Positions 53,480 through 61,642 of a stretch of 64,000 nucleotides of DNA are shown here, one piece after another. The notes beneath the pieces are model-generated. The model worked only from the letters and a program-made list of their open reading frames with translations, did no database searches and had not been told where the DNA came from. Source of the DNA: Pedobacter sp. (GTDB lineage Bacteria > Bacteroidota > Bacteroidia > Sphingobacteriales > Sphingobacteriaceae); assembly GCA_031119475.1 (NCBI GenBank), contig JAVHXV010000005.1, positions 62,001 through 126,000 on the forward strand, in the 5' to 3' direction. Both the position numbers and the translations under genes were made by a program. Numbering within the stretch: the first letter of the stretch is position 1; every line of letters starts with the position of its first letter.

Positions 53480-53899
53480 ATGAGCACGAACAGAACATTT
53501 ACCATGATCAAGCCTGATGCCGTAGCTAACGGACATATTGGCGCAATTATAAATGACATCACTAAGGCTGGTTTTAAAATCATTGCTTTAAAATACACTA
53601 AATTAACCGCTGAAACTGCCGGAAAGTTTTATGCCGTACATGCTGCACGTCCGTTCTACAATGATTTGGTTAGCTTTATGTCGTCTGGGCCTATTGTAGC
53701 CGCCATTTTAGAAAAAGACAATGCAATTGAAGAATTCAGGAAATTGATCGGATCTACAAATCCTGCCGAAGCCGCAGAAGGAACTATCCGTCAAAAATAT
53801 GCGAAATCTATTGATGCAAATGCCATCCATGGCTCTGATTCAGATGAAAATGCACAGATCGAAGGCGATTTCTTTTTCACCGCTGATGAGCGTTTCTAA
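53480..53899 (+). CDS. ndk: Nucleoside-diphosphate kinase
   Basis: A 139-residue cytosolic enzyme moving phosphate between NTPs and NDPs. The active-site phospho-histidine is H117 in [12 protein letters not shown], with the N-terminal [11 protein letters not shown], the Kpn-loop region and [12 protein letters not shown]. Length is normal. Confidence 0.96.
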   Translation: MSTNRTFTMIKPDAVANGHIGAIINDITKAGFKIIALKYTKLTAETAGKFYAVHAARPFYNDLVSFMSSGPIVAAILEKDNAIEEFRKLIGSTNPAEAAEGTIRQKYAKSIDANAIHGSDSDENAQIEGDFFFTADERF

Positions 53900-53928
53900 A
53901 AATTGAGCCATTTGGCCTATCGATTACG

Positions 53929-53954
53929 GCACCCATTTTGGGTGCTTTTTTTTT
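53929..53954 (+). terminator. Rho-independent terminator of ndk
   Basis: GCACCC (53929-53934), loop ATTTT, GGGTGC (53940-53945), followed by nine T. A TAACTTTG -7 element for the next gene starts at the last T (53954-53961). Confidence 0.92.
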
Positions 53955-53981
53955 AACTTTGCTTCCCTATAAAATTTAAAG

Positions 53982-54722
53982 ATGAAATTATCTCTGACCA
54001 CACTTCTCCTCCTTATCGGAATCGGCGCTATGGCCCAAACCAAAAAAGCACCTGTAAAAAAACCTGTTACAGCTGCTAAAGCCGTAACCAAGCCTATCTT
54101 CAGGACTAATTTAGACTCGGCAAGCTATGCGCTTGGGCTAAATGTTGCCGGCAGTTTTAAATCGGGGGGATTAAATACACTTAACTTCGACCTGTTCAAC
54201 AAAGGGTTAAAAGATGCCTTTGCCAAGGCCAATCCAGCACTAAGCCCAGAGCAATGCCAAGAAACCATCAACAACCTTTTTGTTAGTTTCAATAAACAAA
54301 GGGAGGCTGAAGAAATCAAAAAACACCAGCCCACTGTTAAGGCTGGAGCAGCTTTTATGGCAGCCAATAAAGCAAAAGCTGGTGTTAAGACGACCCCGAG
54401 CGGCCTTCAATATGAAGTATTGGTTCAGGGAGCAGGTGCCAGGCCTACAGAAAACGATCAGGTGACCGTTCATTATCGGGGCACTTTGATCAATGGTACG
54501 CAGTTTGACAGTTCGTATGACCGTGGGATGCCCGCCACATTTGGTCTGACCCAAGTGATCAAGGGATGGACCGAAGGCCTGCAACTGATGCAGGAAGGCA
54601 GTAAATTCCGCTTCGTCATCCCTTATCAGCTGGGTTATGGCGGAAATGCTACGCCTGATGGAAAAATCCCTCCATTTAGCACCTTGGTATTTGAAGTGGA
54701 GCTGATCAAGGTTGGCGGCTAA
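53982..54722 (+). CDS. FKBP-type peptidyl-prolyl isomerase (FkpA-like)
   Basis: A 246-residue periplasmic isomerase with a signal peptide (~1-18) and a Lys/Pro-rich linker (KKAPVKKPVTAAK). A FkpA-type N-terminal dimerisation domain (~45-130, ASYALGLNVAGSFKSGG) and an FKBP domain (~140-246) with DQVTVHYRG, FDSSYDRG, GWTEGLQLMQEG and FSTLVFEVELI. It likely acts as a folding catalyst and chaperone for outer-membrane proteins. Confidence 0.93.
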   Translation: MKLSLTTLLLLIGIGAMAQTKKAPVKKPVTAAKAVTKPIFRTNLDSASYALGLNVAGSFKSGGLNTLNFDLFNKGLKDAFAKANPALSPEQCQETINNLFVSFNKQREAEEIKKHQPTVKAGAAFMAANKAKAGVKTTPSGLQYEVLVQGAGARPTENDQVTVHYRGTLINGTQFDSSYDRGMPATFGLTQVIKGWTEGLQLMQEGSKFRFVIPYQLGYGGNATPDGKIPPFSTLVFEVELIKVGG

Positions 54723-54775
54723 AGTCTGCAAACTATTTTTGCTAAAATCTGTTTTATCATCAAAATAAAGCAGAT

Positions 54776-54949
54776 ATGAAAAAATATAGTGTACTTGCGG
54801 TGCTTGCCCTGATGGTAACTACCTTATCTAGTTGCGAACTTGTTGAAGGAATTTTTAAGGCCGGCGTGTGGGTTGGTGTAATTGCCGTAGTGGTGATCCT
54901 CGCCCTGGTCATTTGGTTGATCTCTAAAATTTTTGGGGGCCGCGGATAG
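54776..54949 (+). CDS. Small lipoprotein with one transmembrane helix
   Basis: A 57-residue protein. A lipoprotein signal ending TLSSC puts the lipid on Cys20; then ELVEGIFKAG, one hydrophobic helix (~31-50) and the tail KIFGGRG. A membrane helix after a lipid anchor is unusual. I recall related short proteins in Bacteroidota that are often left unannotated or misnamed. It sits 53 bp after the FKBP gene. Function unknown. Confidence 0.7.
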   Translation: MKKYSVLAVLALMVTTLSSCELVEGIFKAGVWVGVIAVVVILALVIWLISKIFGGRG

Positions 54950-54976
54950 CTCAATAAACAGGGATGATCAGAGCGG

Positions 54977-55267
54977 TTATAAAAAAATAATCTCTTTGAT
55001 GACTTCATTACCTGCGCGCTCATTCAGTTTTTGGATAATGCCAGACCTCACCATTAGGAGCTCGTTCTTAATGACAGAAGATTCGATCCGCACAAATAAT
55101 TTCTGCTGATTGACATAAATCTGTGTCGTTCTATTGGCTACAGCTGTGCCCATCAGTTCGGGCCACATGGCCACAATGCCTGTTTCATCGAATTTGCCAC
55201 GCAGGCGATACACCGATAACATCTTGGTAATCGCTTCCTTTAAAGTAATGTCGTTGGGCTTACGCAT
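54977..55267 (-). CDS. dciA: DUF721 protein, DciA-like helicase loader
   Basis: A 96-residue protein with the DUF721 core: LKEAITKMLSVYRLRGKFDE, WPELMGTAVANRT and LFVRIESSVIKNELLMVR. DciA helps load the replicative helicase DnaB in bacteria lacking DnaC/DnaI. It overlaps recF by 8 bp, a pairing common in many phyla and supportive of the call. The start at 55267 gives MRKPND. Confidence 0.85.
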   Translation of the reverse strand: MRKPNDITLKEAITKMLSVYRLRGKFDETGIVAMWPELMGTAVANRTTQIYVNQQKLFVRIESSVIKNELLMVRSGIIQKLNERAGNEVIKEIIFL

Positions 55268-56363
55268 GATGGATGGTACCTTTTGCAACTTCAAATAAAG
55301 TCACCTCAACGTTGATTTCCTTGAAAACGGTTGCAACCCTTTCTTTTCCGGTATCGGTGATGAAAATCTGACCAAAATCGTGGTGTGAAACCATCTTCAT
55401 TAATTTATGTACGCGAAGGTCATCTAATTTATCAAAAATATCGTCAAGCAACAACAATGGCTTAAATGTCTTGTGTTTTTGCAGGTAACTGTATTGGGCC
55501 AATTTCAATGCAATCAAAAAAGATTTCTGTTGACCTTGCGAGCCAAATTTCTTCAGCGGCATCTCTCCTATCGAGAACAAGAGCTCATCTTTATGGATCC
55601 CCGTTGTGGTACGCTCCAAAGTCTTATCTTTTTCAATTGACTGGCTTAGCAGTTGCCCAAAAGAAGCCTCATTTAATTGTGATTGATAGGATAGGGAAAC
55701 CTGTTCTGCGCTGTCAGTGATAAATTGATAGTGTTCGTTAAAAAATGGGATAAAATCGAGCAGAAACTGCTTTCTTTTTTCAAAGATACGTTCGCCTGAT
55801 AAGATCAGTTGTTCGTTGAGGATTTCGAGCAGCGCCACATCGAGCTTTCGGGTAATGGCAACTTGTTTTAAAAGTGCATTTCTATTCAGCAATTGCTTGT
55901 TGTAAACAATGAGTTCATCCAAATAGCTGCCATCGGTCTGCGAAATTACATTGTCGATAAACCTCCTGCGCTCCTCGCTGCCATCCATGATCAGGTTGAT
56001 GTCATTTGGTGAAATCATGACCAATGGAAAAAGTCCAATATGGCTGGCCAATTTATCGTATTCCTTTTTATTCCTCTTGAACTGTTTTTTTTGGTTACGT
56101 TTTAGGCCGCAGGTAATTTTCTCATTCTTTTGGTTGCGTTCAAAATCGCCCTGGATCAGAAAAAGGTCCTCTTCCGACTTAATCTGTTGGCTATCGATTG
56201 GATTAAAATAACTTTTACAGAGGCACAAATAGTGGATGGCATCTAATAAATTGGTTTTGCCGGCACCATTGTTGCCTACAAAGGCATTAACCGTAGCCGA
56301 AAAGGAAAGCTCGGCGGCAGCATAATTCTTGAAATTTAGGAGTGTTATATTTTTTAACCACAT
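55260..56363 (-). CDS. recF: DNA replication and repair protein RecF
   Basis: A 367-residue SMC-like ATPase that loads RecA at gaps. Walker A G30-NNGAGK36-T, with the N-terminal MWLKNITLLNFKNYAAAEL, signature GSQGQQKSFLIALKLAQ and Walker B LLLLDDIFDKLD. The start at 56363 gives the standard N-terminus; a minus-strand TATCTTTG -7 element at 56375-56382 fits. A longer in-frame extension to 56483 would contain the promoter. Confidence 0.95.
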   Translation of the reverse strand: MWLKNITLLNFKNYAAAELSFSATVNAFVGNNGAGKTNLLDAIHYLCLCKSYFNPIDSQQIKSEEDLFLIQGDFERNQKNEKITCGLKRNQKKQFKRNKKEYDKLASHIGLFPLVMISPNDINLIMDGSEERRRFIDNVISQTDGSYLDELIVYNKQLLNRNALLKQVAITRKLDVALLEILNEQLILSGERIFEKRKQFLLDFIPFFNEHYQFITDSAEQVSLSYQSQLNEASFGQLLSQSIEKDKTLERTTTGIHKDELLFSIGEMPLKKFGSQGQQKSFLIALKLAQYSYLQKHKTFKPLLLLDDIFDKLDDLRVHKLMKMVSHHDFGQIFITDTGKERVATVFKEINVEVTLFEVAKGTIHHA

Positions 56364-56374
56364 GGCGCAGGTAT

Positions 56375-56382
56375 CAAAGATA
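56375..56382 (-). promoter_or_regulatory. Predicted -7 element of recF-dciA
   Basis: Minus-strand TATCTTTG, 11 bp before the recF start. Confidence 0.4.
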
Positions 56383-56511
56383 CGGAATAAATGCGTTTGG
56401 CGTATAGCATTTAGGCCCTTCATATCGCGATAAATGTTCACGTTTTTTAGTCGGCCAGGCACCAGACCCCAAACGCTCGGCACGCTAAGCCCACAAATAG
56501 TTAAAAAAGAG

Positions 56512-56542
56512 GTTGATACTTTAATTGAAAAACGTATTTTTG
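56512..56542 (+). promoter_or_regulatory. Predicted promoter of the TPR gene
   Basis: GTTG (56512-56515), 19-bp spacer, TATTTTTG (56535-56542). Close match in both boxes, with a leader of about 20 nt to 56566. Confidence 0.65.
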
Positions 56543-56565
56543 CAATCCTTAATTTTAATTATCAA

Positions 56566-57237
56566 ATGTCTACAACAGAAAAAGAAATAAATCAGCCCGT
56601 AAGAAAGGGTTCTTTTGTACAAGAAAATGCAAAAAGCCTTATTTTCATCGCGGGAGCAATTGTCGTATTGATCTGCATCTATTTTTGGTACCAAAATGTT
56701 TACCTGACCAATAGGGCGGAAGAAGCTGCCAGCAAAATGTACAAGGCAGAGCAATATGTAGGCATAGACTCATTGGCCAACAAGGCCATCAAGGGAGAAG
56801 GCGGTTACGATGGCCTGGAAAAAATTGCTGAAGAATATGACAATACCAAATCGGCCAATTTAGCTAACCTTTATTTGGGCGGAATTTATTTACGCAAAGG
56901 CGAATATGACAATGCGATCAAAGCTTTGGGCAAATATACCGCGACGGGCAGTCCCGTTGCCGACCCACTTGCCTTAGGCCTGCTGGGGGATGCCTATAGC
57001 GAACTAAAAGACTATAAACAAGCAGCCACATATTATAAAAAAGCAGCCGATAAGGCCGACAATAAATTTACTTCTCCCATGTTCCTTAAAAAATTGGGAT
57101 TGGTAAATGAAAAGCTTAATGATTTCAAGGCAGCAGAAGAGGCCTACACCAAAATTAAGACCCAATATGCCGAGAGCCAAGAAGCTGCGATGATCGATGA
57201 ATATATTGCACGTGCACAAGCTCAGGTAAAGCAGTAA
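56566..57237 (+). CDS. TPR-repeat membrane protein (YfgM-like)
   Basis: A 223-residue protein with an N-terminal cytoplasmic tail, one membrane helix (~24-42) and a periplasmic TPR domain (~95-220: LANLYLGGIYLRKGEYDNAIKAL, ALGLLGDAYSELKDYKQAA, EKLNDFKAAEEAY). YfgM-like proteins work near the Sec translocon with PpiD. The start at 56566 is chosen from the promoter position; the upstream open frame would read through it. Confidence 0.88.
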   Translation: MSTTEKEINQPVRKGSFVQENAKSLIFIAGAIVVLICIYFWYQNVYLTNRAEEAASKMYKAEQYVGIDSLANKAIKGEGGYDGLEKIAEEYDNTKSANLANLYLGGIYLRKGEYDNAIKALGKYTATGSPVADPLALGLLGDAYSELKDYKQAATYYKKAADKADNKFTSPMFLKKLGLVNEKLNDFKAAEEAYTKIKTQYAESQEAAMIDEYIARAQAQVKQ

Positions 57238-57244
57238 TAAATCG

Positions 57245-57346
57245 GTTAACTGTGTAACTGGTTAATTGGTTAACTGGCAGCTGCCAACTGTTAACTGTTA
57301 ACTGATAATTGATAACTGTTAACTGGCAACTGATAATTGGCAAACG
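57245..57346. repeat. Long 7/8-bp tandem array before ribH
   Basis: Fourteen units: four of 8 bp (GTTAACTG, TGTAACTG, GTTAATTG, GTTAACTG) then ten of 7 bp (GCAGCTG, CCAACTG, TTAACTG, TTAACTG, ATAATTG, ATAACTG, TTAACTG, GCAACTG, ATAATTG, GCAAACG). The array starts 7 bp after the TPR stop and ends 12 bp before the ribH start. GTTAAC units are self-complementary and GGCAGCTGCC forms a central palindrome (57276-57285). Confidence 0.85.
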
Positions 57347-57358
57347 ATAACCACCCAT

Positions 57359-57850
57359 ATGGCTTCACACCTTAAAAACCTTTCGGATTTTTCACATACC
57401 ACTATTCCAAATGGCGAACCCTTCAAAATTGCCATTGTTGTGGCCGAATGGAACGCTACAATTACCGGAGCCCTTTATCAAGGTGCTTTTGATACATTGA
57501 TCAAGCATGGTGTCAAAGAAGACCAGATCCTTTCCATGCCTGTACCAGGAAGCTTTGAACTGCCAAGCGCTGCAGAAATCTTATTGACAAAACATGTGGG
57601 ACTGGATGCTGTGATCTGCATCGGCTGTGTGATCCAAGGCGATACCAAACATTTCGATTTTATTTGTGAGGCCGTGGCCAATGGTCTTACCAATGTGAGC
57701 ATTAAACACAGTAAACCTGTTATTTTTGGGGTGCTCACGACCAACGATGAACAACAGGCTTTGGATCGTGCTGGTGGCAAGCATGGCAATAAGGGCGATG
57801 AAGCTGCAATTACCGCCTTAAAAATGGCGCATTTTGCCGCAACAATTTAA
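57359..57850 (+). CDS. ribH: 6,7-dimethyl-8-ribityllumazine synthase
   Basis: A 163-residue riboflavin pathway enzyme forming a 60-mer capsid-like shell in many bacteria. Motifs: IVVAEWNATITGALYQGA, VPGSFELPSAAEIL, CIGCVIQGDTKHFDFICEAVANG (catalytic His in GDTKHFDF) and VIFGVLTTNDEQQALDRAGGKHGNKG. Length is normal. Confidence 0.96.
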   Translation: MASHLKNLSDFSHTTIPNGEPFKIAIVVAEWNATITGALYQGAFDTLIKHGVKEDQILSMPVPGSFELPSAAEILLTKHVGLDAVICIGCVIQGDTKHFDFICEAVANGLTNVSIKHSKPVIFGVLTTNDEQQALDRAGGKHGNKGDEAAITALKMAHFAATI

Positions 57851-57915
57851 CATGCATTTTTGTTATTCATAAAAATGTGTAACTTAGAGCTTTATTCCAG
57901 GAAATTAACCCCTTA
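57851..57915. other. Short spacer with a weak hairpin after ribH
   Basis: CATTTTT and AAAAATG form a 7-bp stem just after the ribH stop codon. It is a weak candidate terminator. TAACTTAG at 57881 could be a -7 box for the small lipoprotein gene. Confidence 0.4.
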
Positions 57916-58038
57916 ATGATGAAAAAAGTAGCCATTCTATTATTATTTGTTTTTTGCGCAATCGCAATATTAGAATCATGCTCTTCTCGTCTTTGCCCTG
58001 CATATAGCTCTTATCCGGAAGGAAAAAGAAGGAGATAA
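57916..58038 (+). CDS. Very small lipoprotein before ytxJ
   Basis: A 40-residue peptide. The signal peptide ends ILESC, with the lipid on Cys22; only 18 further residues follow (SSRLCPAYSSYPEGKRRR). The CPAYSSY phrase recurs, as far as I recall, in short Bacteroidota lipoproteins. The end (GGAGATAA) overlaps the region just before ytxJ, whose ATG is 2 bp after the stop, so translation is probably coupled. Start at 57916 or 57919. Confidence 0.65.
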   Translation: MMKKVAILLLFVFCAIAILESCSSRLCPAYSSYPEGKRRR

Positions 58039-58040
58039 GC

Positions 58041-58370
58041 ATGCAATGGATAAATCTGAGCGACCGGAACCAGGTCGACTCGATCAAAAAAAACACTGGC
58101 TACAGCGTAATATTTAAGCATAGTACCAGGTGTTCAATCAGTTCAATGGCCAAAAGAAATTTCGAACTCGATTGGGATGTGATCCCGGCCAATACCCCTT
58201 GTTATTTTTTAGACCTGATCAGCTACCGCGATCTTTCAAACCTGGTTTCAGAGACTTTTCGTGTCCACCACGAATCACCTCAACTGTTGGTCATCAAAGA
58301 TGGCGAATGTATTTTGGACGCATCCCATAGCGACATTTCCGCAGCTGAAGCAGCAGAGGTTATTGTATAG
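58041..58370 (+). CDS. ytxJ: Bacillithiol system protein YtxJ (monothiol bacilliredoxin)
   Basis: A 109-residue thioredoxin-like protein with the HSTRCSISSMAKRNFE motif (single active Cys) and ESPQLLVIKDGEC (cis-Pro loop). YtxJ is associated with bacillithiol-dependent redox reactions. Its stop codon lies inside the heptamer array at 58367. With the bacilliredoxin at 20379 it supports bacillithiol use. Confidence 0.9.
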   Translation: MQWINLSDRNQVDSIKKNTGYSVIFKHSTRCSISSMAKRNFELDWDVIPANTPCYFLDLISYRDLSNLVSETFRVHHESPQLLVIKDGECILDASHSDISAAEAAEVIV

Positions 58371-58407
58371 TTCATAGTTGGCAGTTTATCTATTGCCTAT
58401 CGTCTAT
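58367..58407. repeat. Paired inverted heptamer arrays between ytxJ and mqo
   Basis: Left: ATAGTTC, ATAGTTG, GCAGTTT (58367-58387). Right: TATCTAT, TGCCTAT, CGTCTAT (58387-58407). ATAG and CTAT cores are reverse complements. The ytxJ stop TAG (58368-58370) is in the first unit; the array ends 4 bp before the mqo stop. Likely acts at the 3' ends of both convergent genes. Confidence 0.7.
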
Positions 58408-58411
58408 GTCT

Positions 58412-59935
58412 TTAATCTTTAGGCCCGCTCACCATATCCAGTTTCAGGACTTCATTGGTACGCTTACGGGTCTCGAGCAGAAGATGGTTATGCTTAGCTA
58501 AAGATTGGCCGTAGGTTGGGATCATCCTTTTGATTTGATCTTGCCATTTGTCCGTTTCCAATTGATCTCTGAAACAACGCGCCAAAAGATCGAGCATAAT
58601 GGCTACTGCCGTAGAAGCACCTGGAGATGCGCCCAACAAAGCGGCAATTGAACCATCGGCCGCACTGACCACCTCCGTTCCAAATTCGAGCACACCTCCC
58701 TCCTTTTCGTCCTTTTTAATGACCTGCACGCGCTGTCCTGCATTTTCCAGCTCCCAATCCTCAATTTTTGCGCTTGGCAGATATTCCTTTAAGGCATCAA
58801 AACGGTCTTCTGGTGATTGCCGAACCTGATCAATCAGGTATTTGGTAAGCCCAATGTTATGAAGGCCAGCAGAGATCATGGGTCGGATATTGTCGAATTT
58901 AATAGATAGTGGTAAATCTAAAAAAGAGCCATGCTTTAAAAATTTGGTCGAAAATCCAGCATACGGACCAAACAACAACGCTTTTTTGCCATTGATCATC
59001 CTTGTATCCAAGTGTGGTACCGACATGGGCGGCGCACCTACAGCTGCTTTGCCATACACTTTTGCCTGATGTGCCGCAATTACCTGTTCATTGGTACATT
59101 TTAGCCATTGCCCACTCACAGGAAATCCACCAAAACCCTTTCCTTCTGGAATATTCGATTTTTCAAGTAGGGGCAACGATCCACCTCCAGCGCCGATAAA
59201 CACAAATCTGGCCAGTTGCTTGTACTTGTCGCCTGTTTCCAGGTTTTTGATTTTCACTTTCCACTGGCCATCTTCTGTTTGTTTCAGTTTGCGGATTTCA
59301 TGGTGGAAGTGCAGGTTAACTCCAGGTTGCTTGCTCAAATAGCTGAACATCTCGCGTGTGAGCGAACCAAAATTCACATCTGTCCCCAAATCCATCTTTG
59401 TGGCGGCTACAGGCTGATCCATCGTCCGATCTTTCATGATCAGTGGAACCCAATTTTCAATTGTAGCCGGATCTTCGGTATAACGCATGTCGGCAAAGAG
59501 ATTGCAGGGTTTTAACGCTTCAAATCGGGTCTTCAGGAATGAAACGTTTGCTTCTCCCCATACAAAACTTAAATGCGGAATGTTCCTGATAAACAATTGT
59601 GGATGAGAAACAATCTCTTTTTCTACCAGATAGGCCCAAAACTGTTTGGATATTTCAAAGGATTCGGCAATCTGCACTGCCTTTTTGGTTTCCACGCTTC
59701 CATCCTCGTTTTGAGGGGTATAGTTTAGCTCGCAAAAAGCAGAGTGCCCTGTTCCAGCGTTATTCCATGCGTCTGAACTTTCCGCTGCTGCGATATCAAG
59801 CCGCTCAAAAATTTCGATCGTAAGCTGGGGCTCCAATTCCTTTAACAAAATACCCAAAGTGGCACTCATAATTCCCGCACCGATCAACACAACATCCGCT
59901 GGTACAGGCGCATCCATCCTATCCTTTTTACTCAT
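58412..59935 (-). CDS. mqo: Malate:quinone oxidoreductase
   Basis: A 507-residue membrane-associated FAD enzyme oxidising malate to oxaloacetate and reducing menaquinone. The FAD motif VVLIGAGIMSATLG is near residue 15; further landmarks are AWNNAGTGHSAFCELNYTP, FVFIGAGGGSLPLLEKS, FGGFPVSGQWL, LFGPYAGFSTKFLKHGS and LLGASPGASTAVAIML. The start at 59935 gives MSKKDRMD and normal length. Upstream extension to 60100 is not typical. Confidence 0.95.
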   Translation of the reverse strand: MSKKDRMDAPVPADVVLIGAGIMSATLGILLKELEPQLTIEIFERLDIAAAESSDAWNNAGTGHSAFCELNYTPQNEDGSVETKKAVQIAESFEISKQFWAYLVEKEIVSHPQLFIRNIPHLSFVWGEANVSFLKTRFEALKPCNLFADMRYTEDPATIENWVPLIMKDRTMDQPVAATKMDLGTDVNFGSLTREMFSYLSKQPGVNLHFHHEIRKLKQTEDGQWKVKIKNLETGDKYKQLARFVFIGAGGGSLPLLEKSNIPEGKGFGGFPVSGQWLKCTNEQVIAAHQAKVYGKAAVGAPPMSVPHLDTRMINGKKALLFGPYAGFSTKFLKHGSFLDLPLSIKFDNIRPMISAGLHNIGLTKYLIDQVRQSPEDRFDALKEYLPSAKIEDWELENAGQRVQVIKKDEKEGGVLEFGTEVVSAADGSIAALLGASPGASTAVAIMLDLLARCFRDQLETDKWQDQIKRMIPTYGQSLAKHNHLLLETRKRTNEVLKLDMVSGPKD

Positions 59936-60129
59936 TTCCAATTTTCTAATTACCTCTGATCCTACCACATTATCAGTGCCAAGATTTCGTTTAAACATCA
60001 AAATTTTATCATAAATAGAAATTTGTTGCGGCAGGATGCAAGCTGCAGCTTCTAGGTTTTTGTAACTCATAGTTTGGATAATATTACCTGCCACTAACAC
60101 TATATTTTATCAATTTCATTCCGATTCCG

Positions 60130-60137
60130 TAACTTTG
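60130..60137 (+). promoter_or_regulatory. Predicted -7 element of lipA, leaderless
   Basis: TAACTTTG with 4 bp between it and the ATG at 60142. Transcription should begin at or next to the start codon. Confidence 0.5.
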
Positions 60138-60141
60138 TATT

Positions 60142-61017
60142 ATGATTGAACTTCCAGTAGTTCCTGTTGTTACCGAAAAACCTCGCAAACCCGATTGGCT
60201 AAGGGTAAAATTACCAGTGGGCAAAGAATATGCACAGGTGAGGAGCCTGGTCGATACGCATAAACTACATACCATTTGTGAAAGCGGCAATTGTCCGAAT
60301 ATGGGCGAGTGCTGGGGTGCGGGAACTGCGACTTTCATGATCCTGGGCAACATCTGTACCCGTTCCTGTTCATTCTGCGCCGTGGCGACCGGCCGTCCCC
60401 TAGCAGTCGATCTGGATGAACCCGCACGTGTGGCCAATTCAGTAAAACTGATGAAAGTAAAACATTGCGTAATTACTTCGGTAGACCGCGATGACCTTAA
60501 GGATGGAGGGTCGATCATTTGGGCACAAACCTTACAGGCCATCAGACAGGAAAGTCCGGAAACGACCTTAGAAACCTTGATCCCTGATTTTAAAGGGCAA
60601 TGGGATAATCTATACCGTGTGCTGGAAGAAAGACCAGAAGTGGTATCGCACAACATGGAAACGGTTAGGCGCTTAACCAGGCAGGTGCGCATCCAGGCCA
60701 AGTATGACAGGAGCTTGGAAGCTTTAAAAAGGATTTCGGATTTTGGACTAAGGACCAAAACAGGGATTATGCTAGGATTGGGAGAAACTGAAGAAGATAT
60801 ACTGGAGGCAATGGATGACCTTGTTGCAAACGGCGCTCATATCCTTACCTTGGGGCAGTACCTCCAGCCGACTAAGAACCACCACCCAGTTGTAGATTGG
60901 ATCCATCCCGATCAGTTTGCCAAATACAAGGAAATTGGTCTTGCAAAAGGATTAAAATATGTGGAAAGCGGACCTTTGGTGAGATCTTCCTATCATGCCG
61001 AAAAGCACTTATTTTAG
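60142..61017 (+). CDS. lipA: Lipoyl synthase
   Basis: A 291-residue radical SAM enzyme inserting two sulfurs into the octanoyl group on lipoyl domains. The auxiliary cluster [12 protein letters not shown] and the radical SAM cluster CTRSCSFC are both complete. [27 protein letters not shown] and the C-terminal [13 protein letters not shown] are also typical. The glycine cleavage H-protein is one of its targets, which links it to gcvP. Confidence 0.96.
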   Translation: MIELPVVPVVTEKPRKPDWLRVKLPVGKEYAQVRSLVDTHKLHTICESGNCPNMGECWGAGTATFMILGNICTRSCSFCAVATGRPLAVDLDEPARVANSVKLMKVKHCVITSVDRDDLKDGGSIIWAQTLQAIRQESPETTLETLIPDFKGQWDNLYRVLEERPEVVSHNMETVRRLTRQVRIQAKYDRSLEALKRISDFGLRTKTGIMLGLGETEEDILEAMDDLVANGAHILTLGQYLQPTKNHHPVVDWIHPDQFAKYKEIGLAKGLKYVESGPLVRSSYHAEKHLF

Positions 61018-61076
61018 TGTTGATCAGGTTTCCGCGCTGCCAAACAAAAATTTAGTTCTGCTTGTTATAGATTTTG

Positions 61077-61084
61077 TATATTCG
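61077..61084 (+). promoter_or_regulatory. Predicted -7 element of the ECF sigma gene
   Basis: TATATTCG (TAnnTTYG) with 5 bp to the TTG start codon. A TTTAG (61051-61055) 21 bp upstream may be a weak -33 box. Confidence 0.4.
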
Positions 61085-61089
61085 TAGAC

Positions 61090-61641
61090 TTGGCAACAAC
61101 AAAGAAAATAGCACTCGCTGAAGACGAACTGGTTAGCGCCCTCAAAAATCAGGAAACCGTAGCAATCAAGGCATTGTACGATATGTATTCTGGGGCATTA
61201 CTCGGTGTCATTTCCAGGATCGTACTTCAACATGAAGTAGCCGAAGACCTTTTACAAGAAACTTTCGTTAAAATATGGAACTCGGCGGGCAGCTACGAGC
61301 CATCTAAAGGGCGTCTGTTCACATGGATGATGAATATTGCCCGTAATCTGGCGATTGATAAATTGCGCTCCAAGGATTTTAAAAATTCAAATAAAAACCA
61401 AGACCTTGAAAATAACGTAGATTTTATAAATGCACAACAGGAAGTCAACTTTAATGCCGATACGCTGGGCATCAAGGATCTGGTGGCAGGAATGAGGCCA
61501 GATTACCAGGAGGTGCTCGACAGGATTTATTTTAAGGGCTGTACCCATGTTGAAGCGGCAGAGGAGTTGAACATACCACTTGGAACGGTAAAAACCCGAG
61601 TGCGTATGGCGATTTTAGAACTGAGGAAAAAATTTAATTGA
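61090..61641 (+). CDS. ECF-type RNA polymerase sigma factor (SigK-like)
   Basis: A 183-residue sigma factor starting at TTG. Region 2 shows ALYDMYSGALLGVISRIV, EVAEDLLQETFVKIWNS and GRLFTWMMNIARNLAIDKLRS; region 4 shows RPDYQEVLDRIYFKGCTHVEAAEELNI and PLGTVKTRVRMAILELR. Its stop is one base before the GTG start of its anti-sigma factor, a typical operon layout. Confidence 0.92.
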   Translation: MATTKKIALAEDELVSALKNQETVAIKALYDMYSGALLGVISRIVLQHEVAEDLLQETFVKIWNSAGSYEPSKGRLFTWMMNIARNLAIDKLRSKDFKNSNKNQDLENNVDFINAQQEVNFNADTLGIKDLVAGMRPDYQEVLDRIYFKGCTHVEAAEELNIPLGTVKTRVRMAILELRKKFN

Positions 61642-61642
61642 G

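Noticed and set aside
60084..60758. Minus-strand open frame of 224 codons antisense to lipA
   Set aside because: The plus-strand frame is a complete lipoyl synthase; the antisense frame has Ser/Leu-rich low-complexity sequence typical of shadow frames.
61018..61089. tRNA or sRNA in the lipA-sigma spacer
   Set aside because: No cloverleaf or stable fold is visible in about 70 bp; only a promoter-like element is present.
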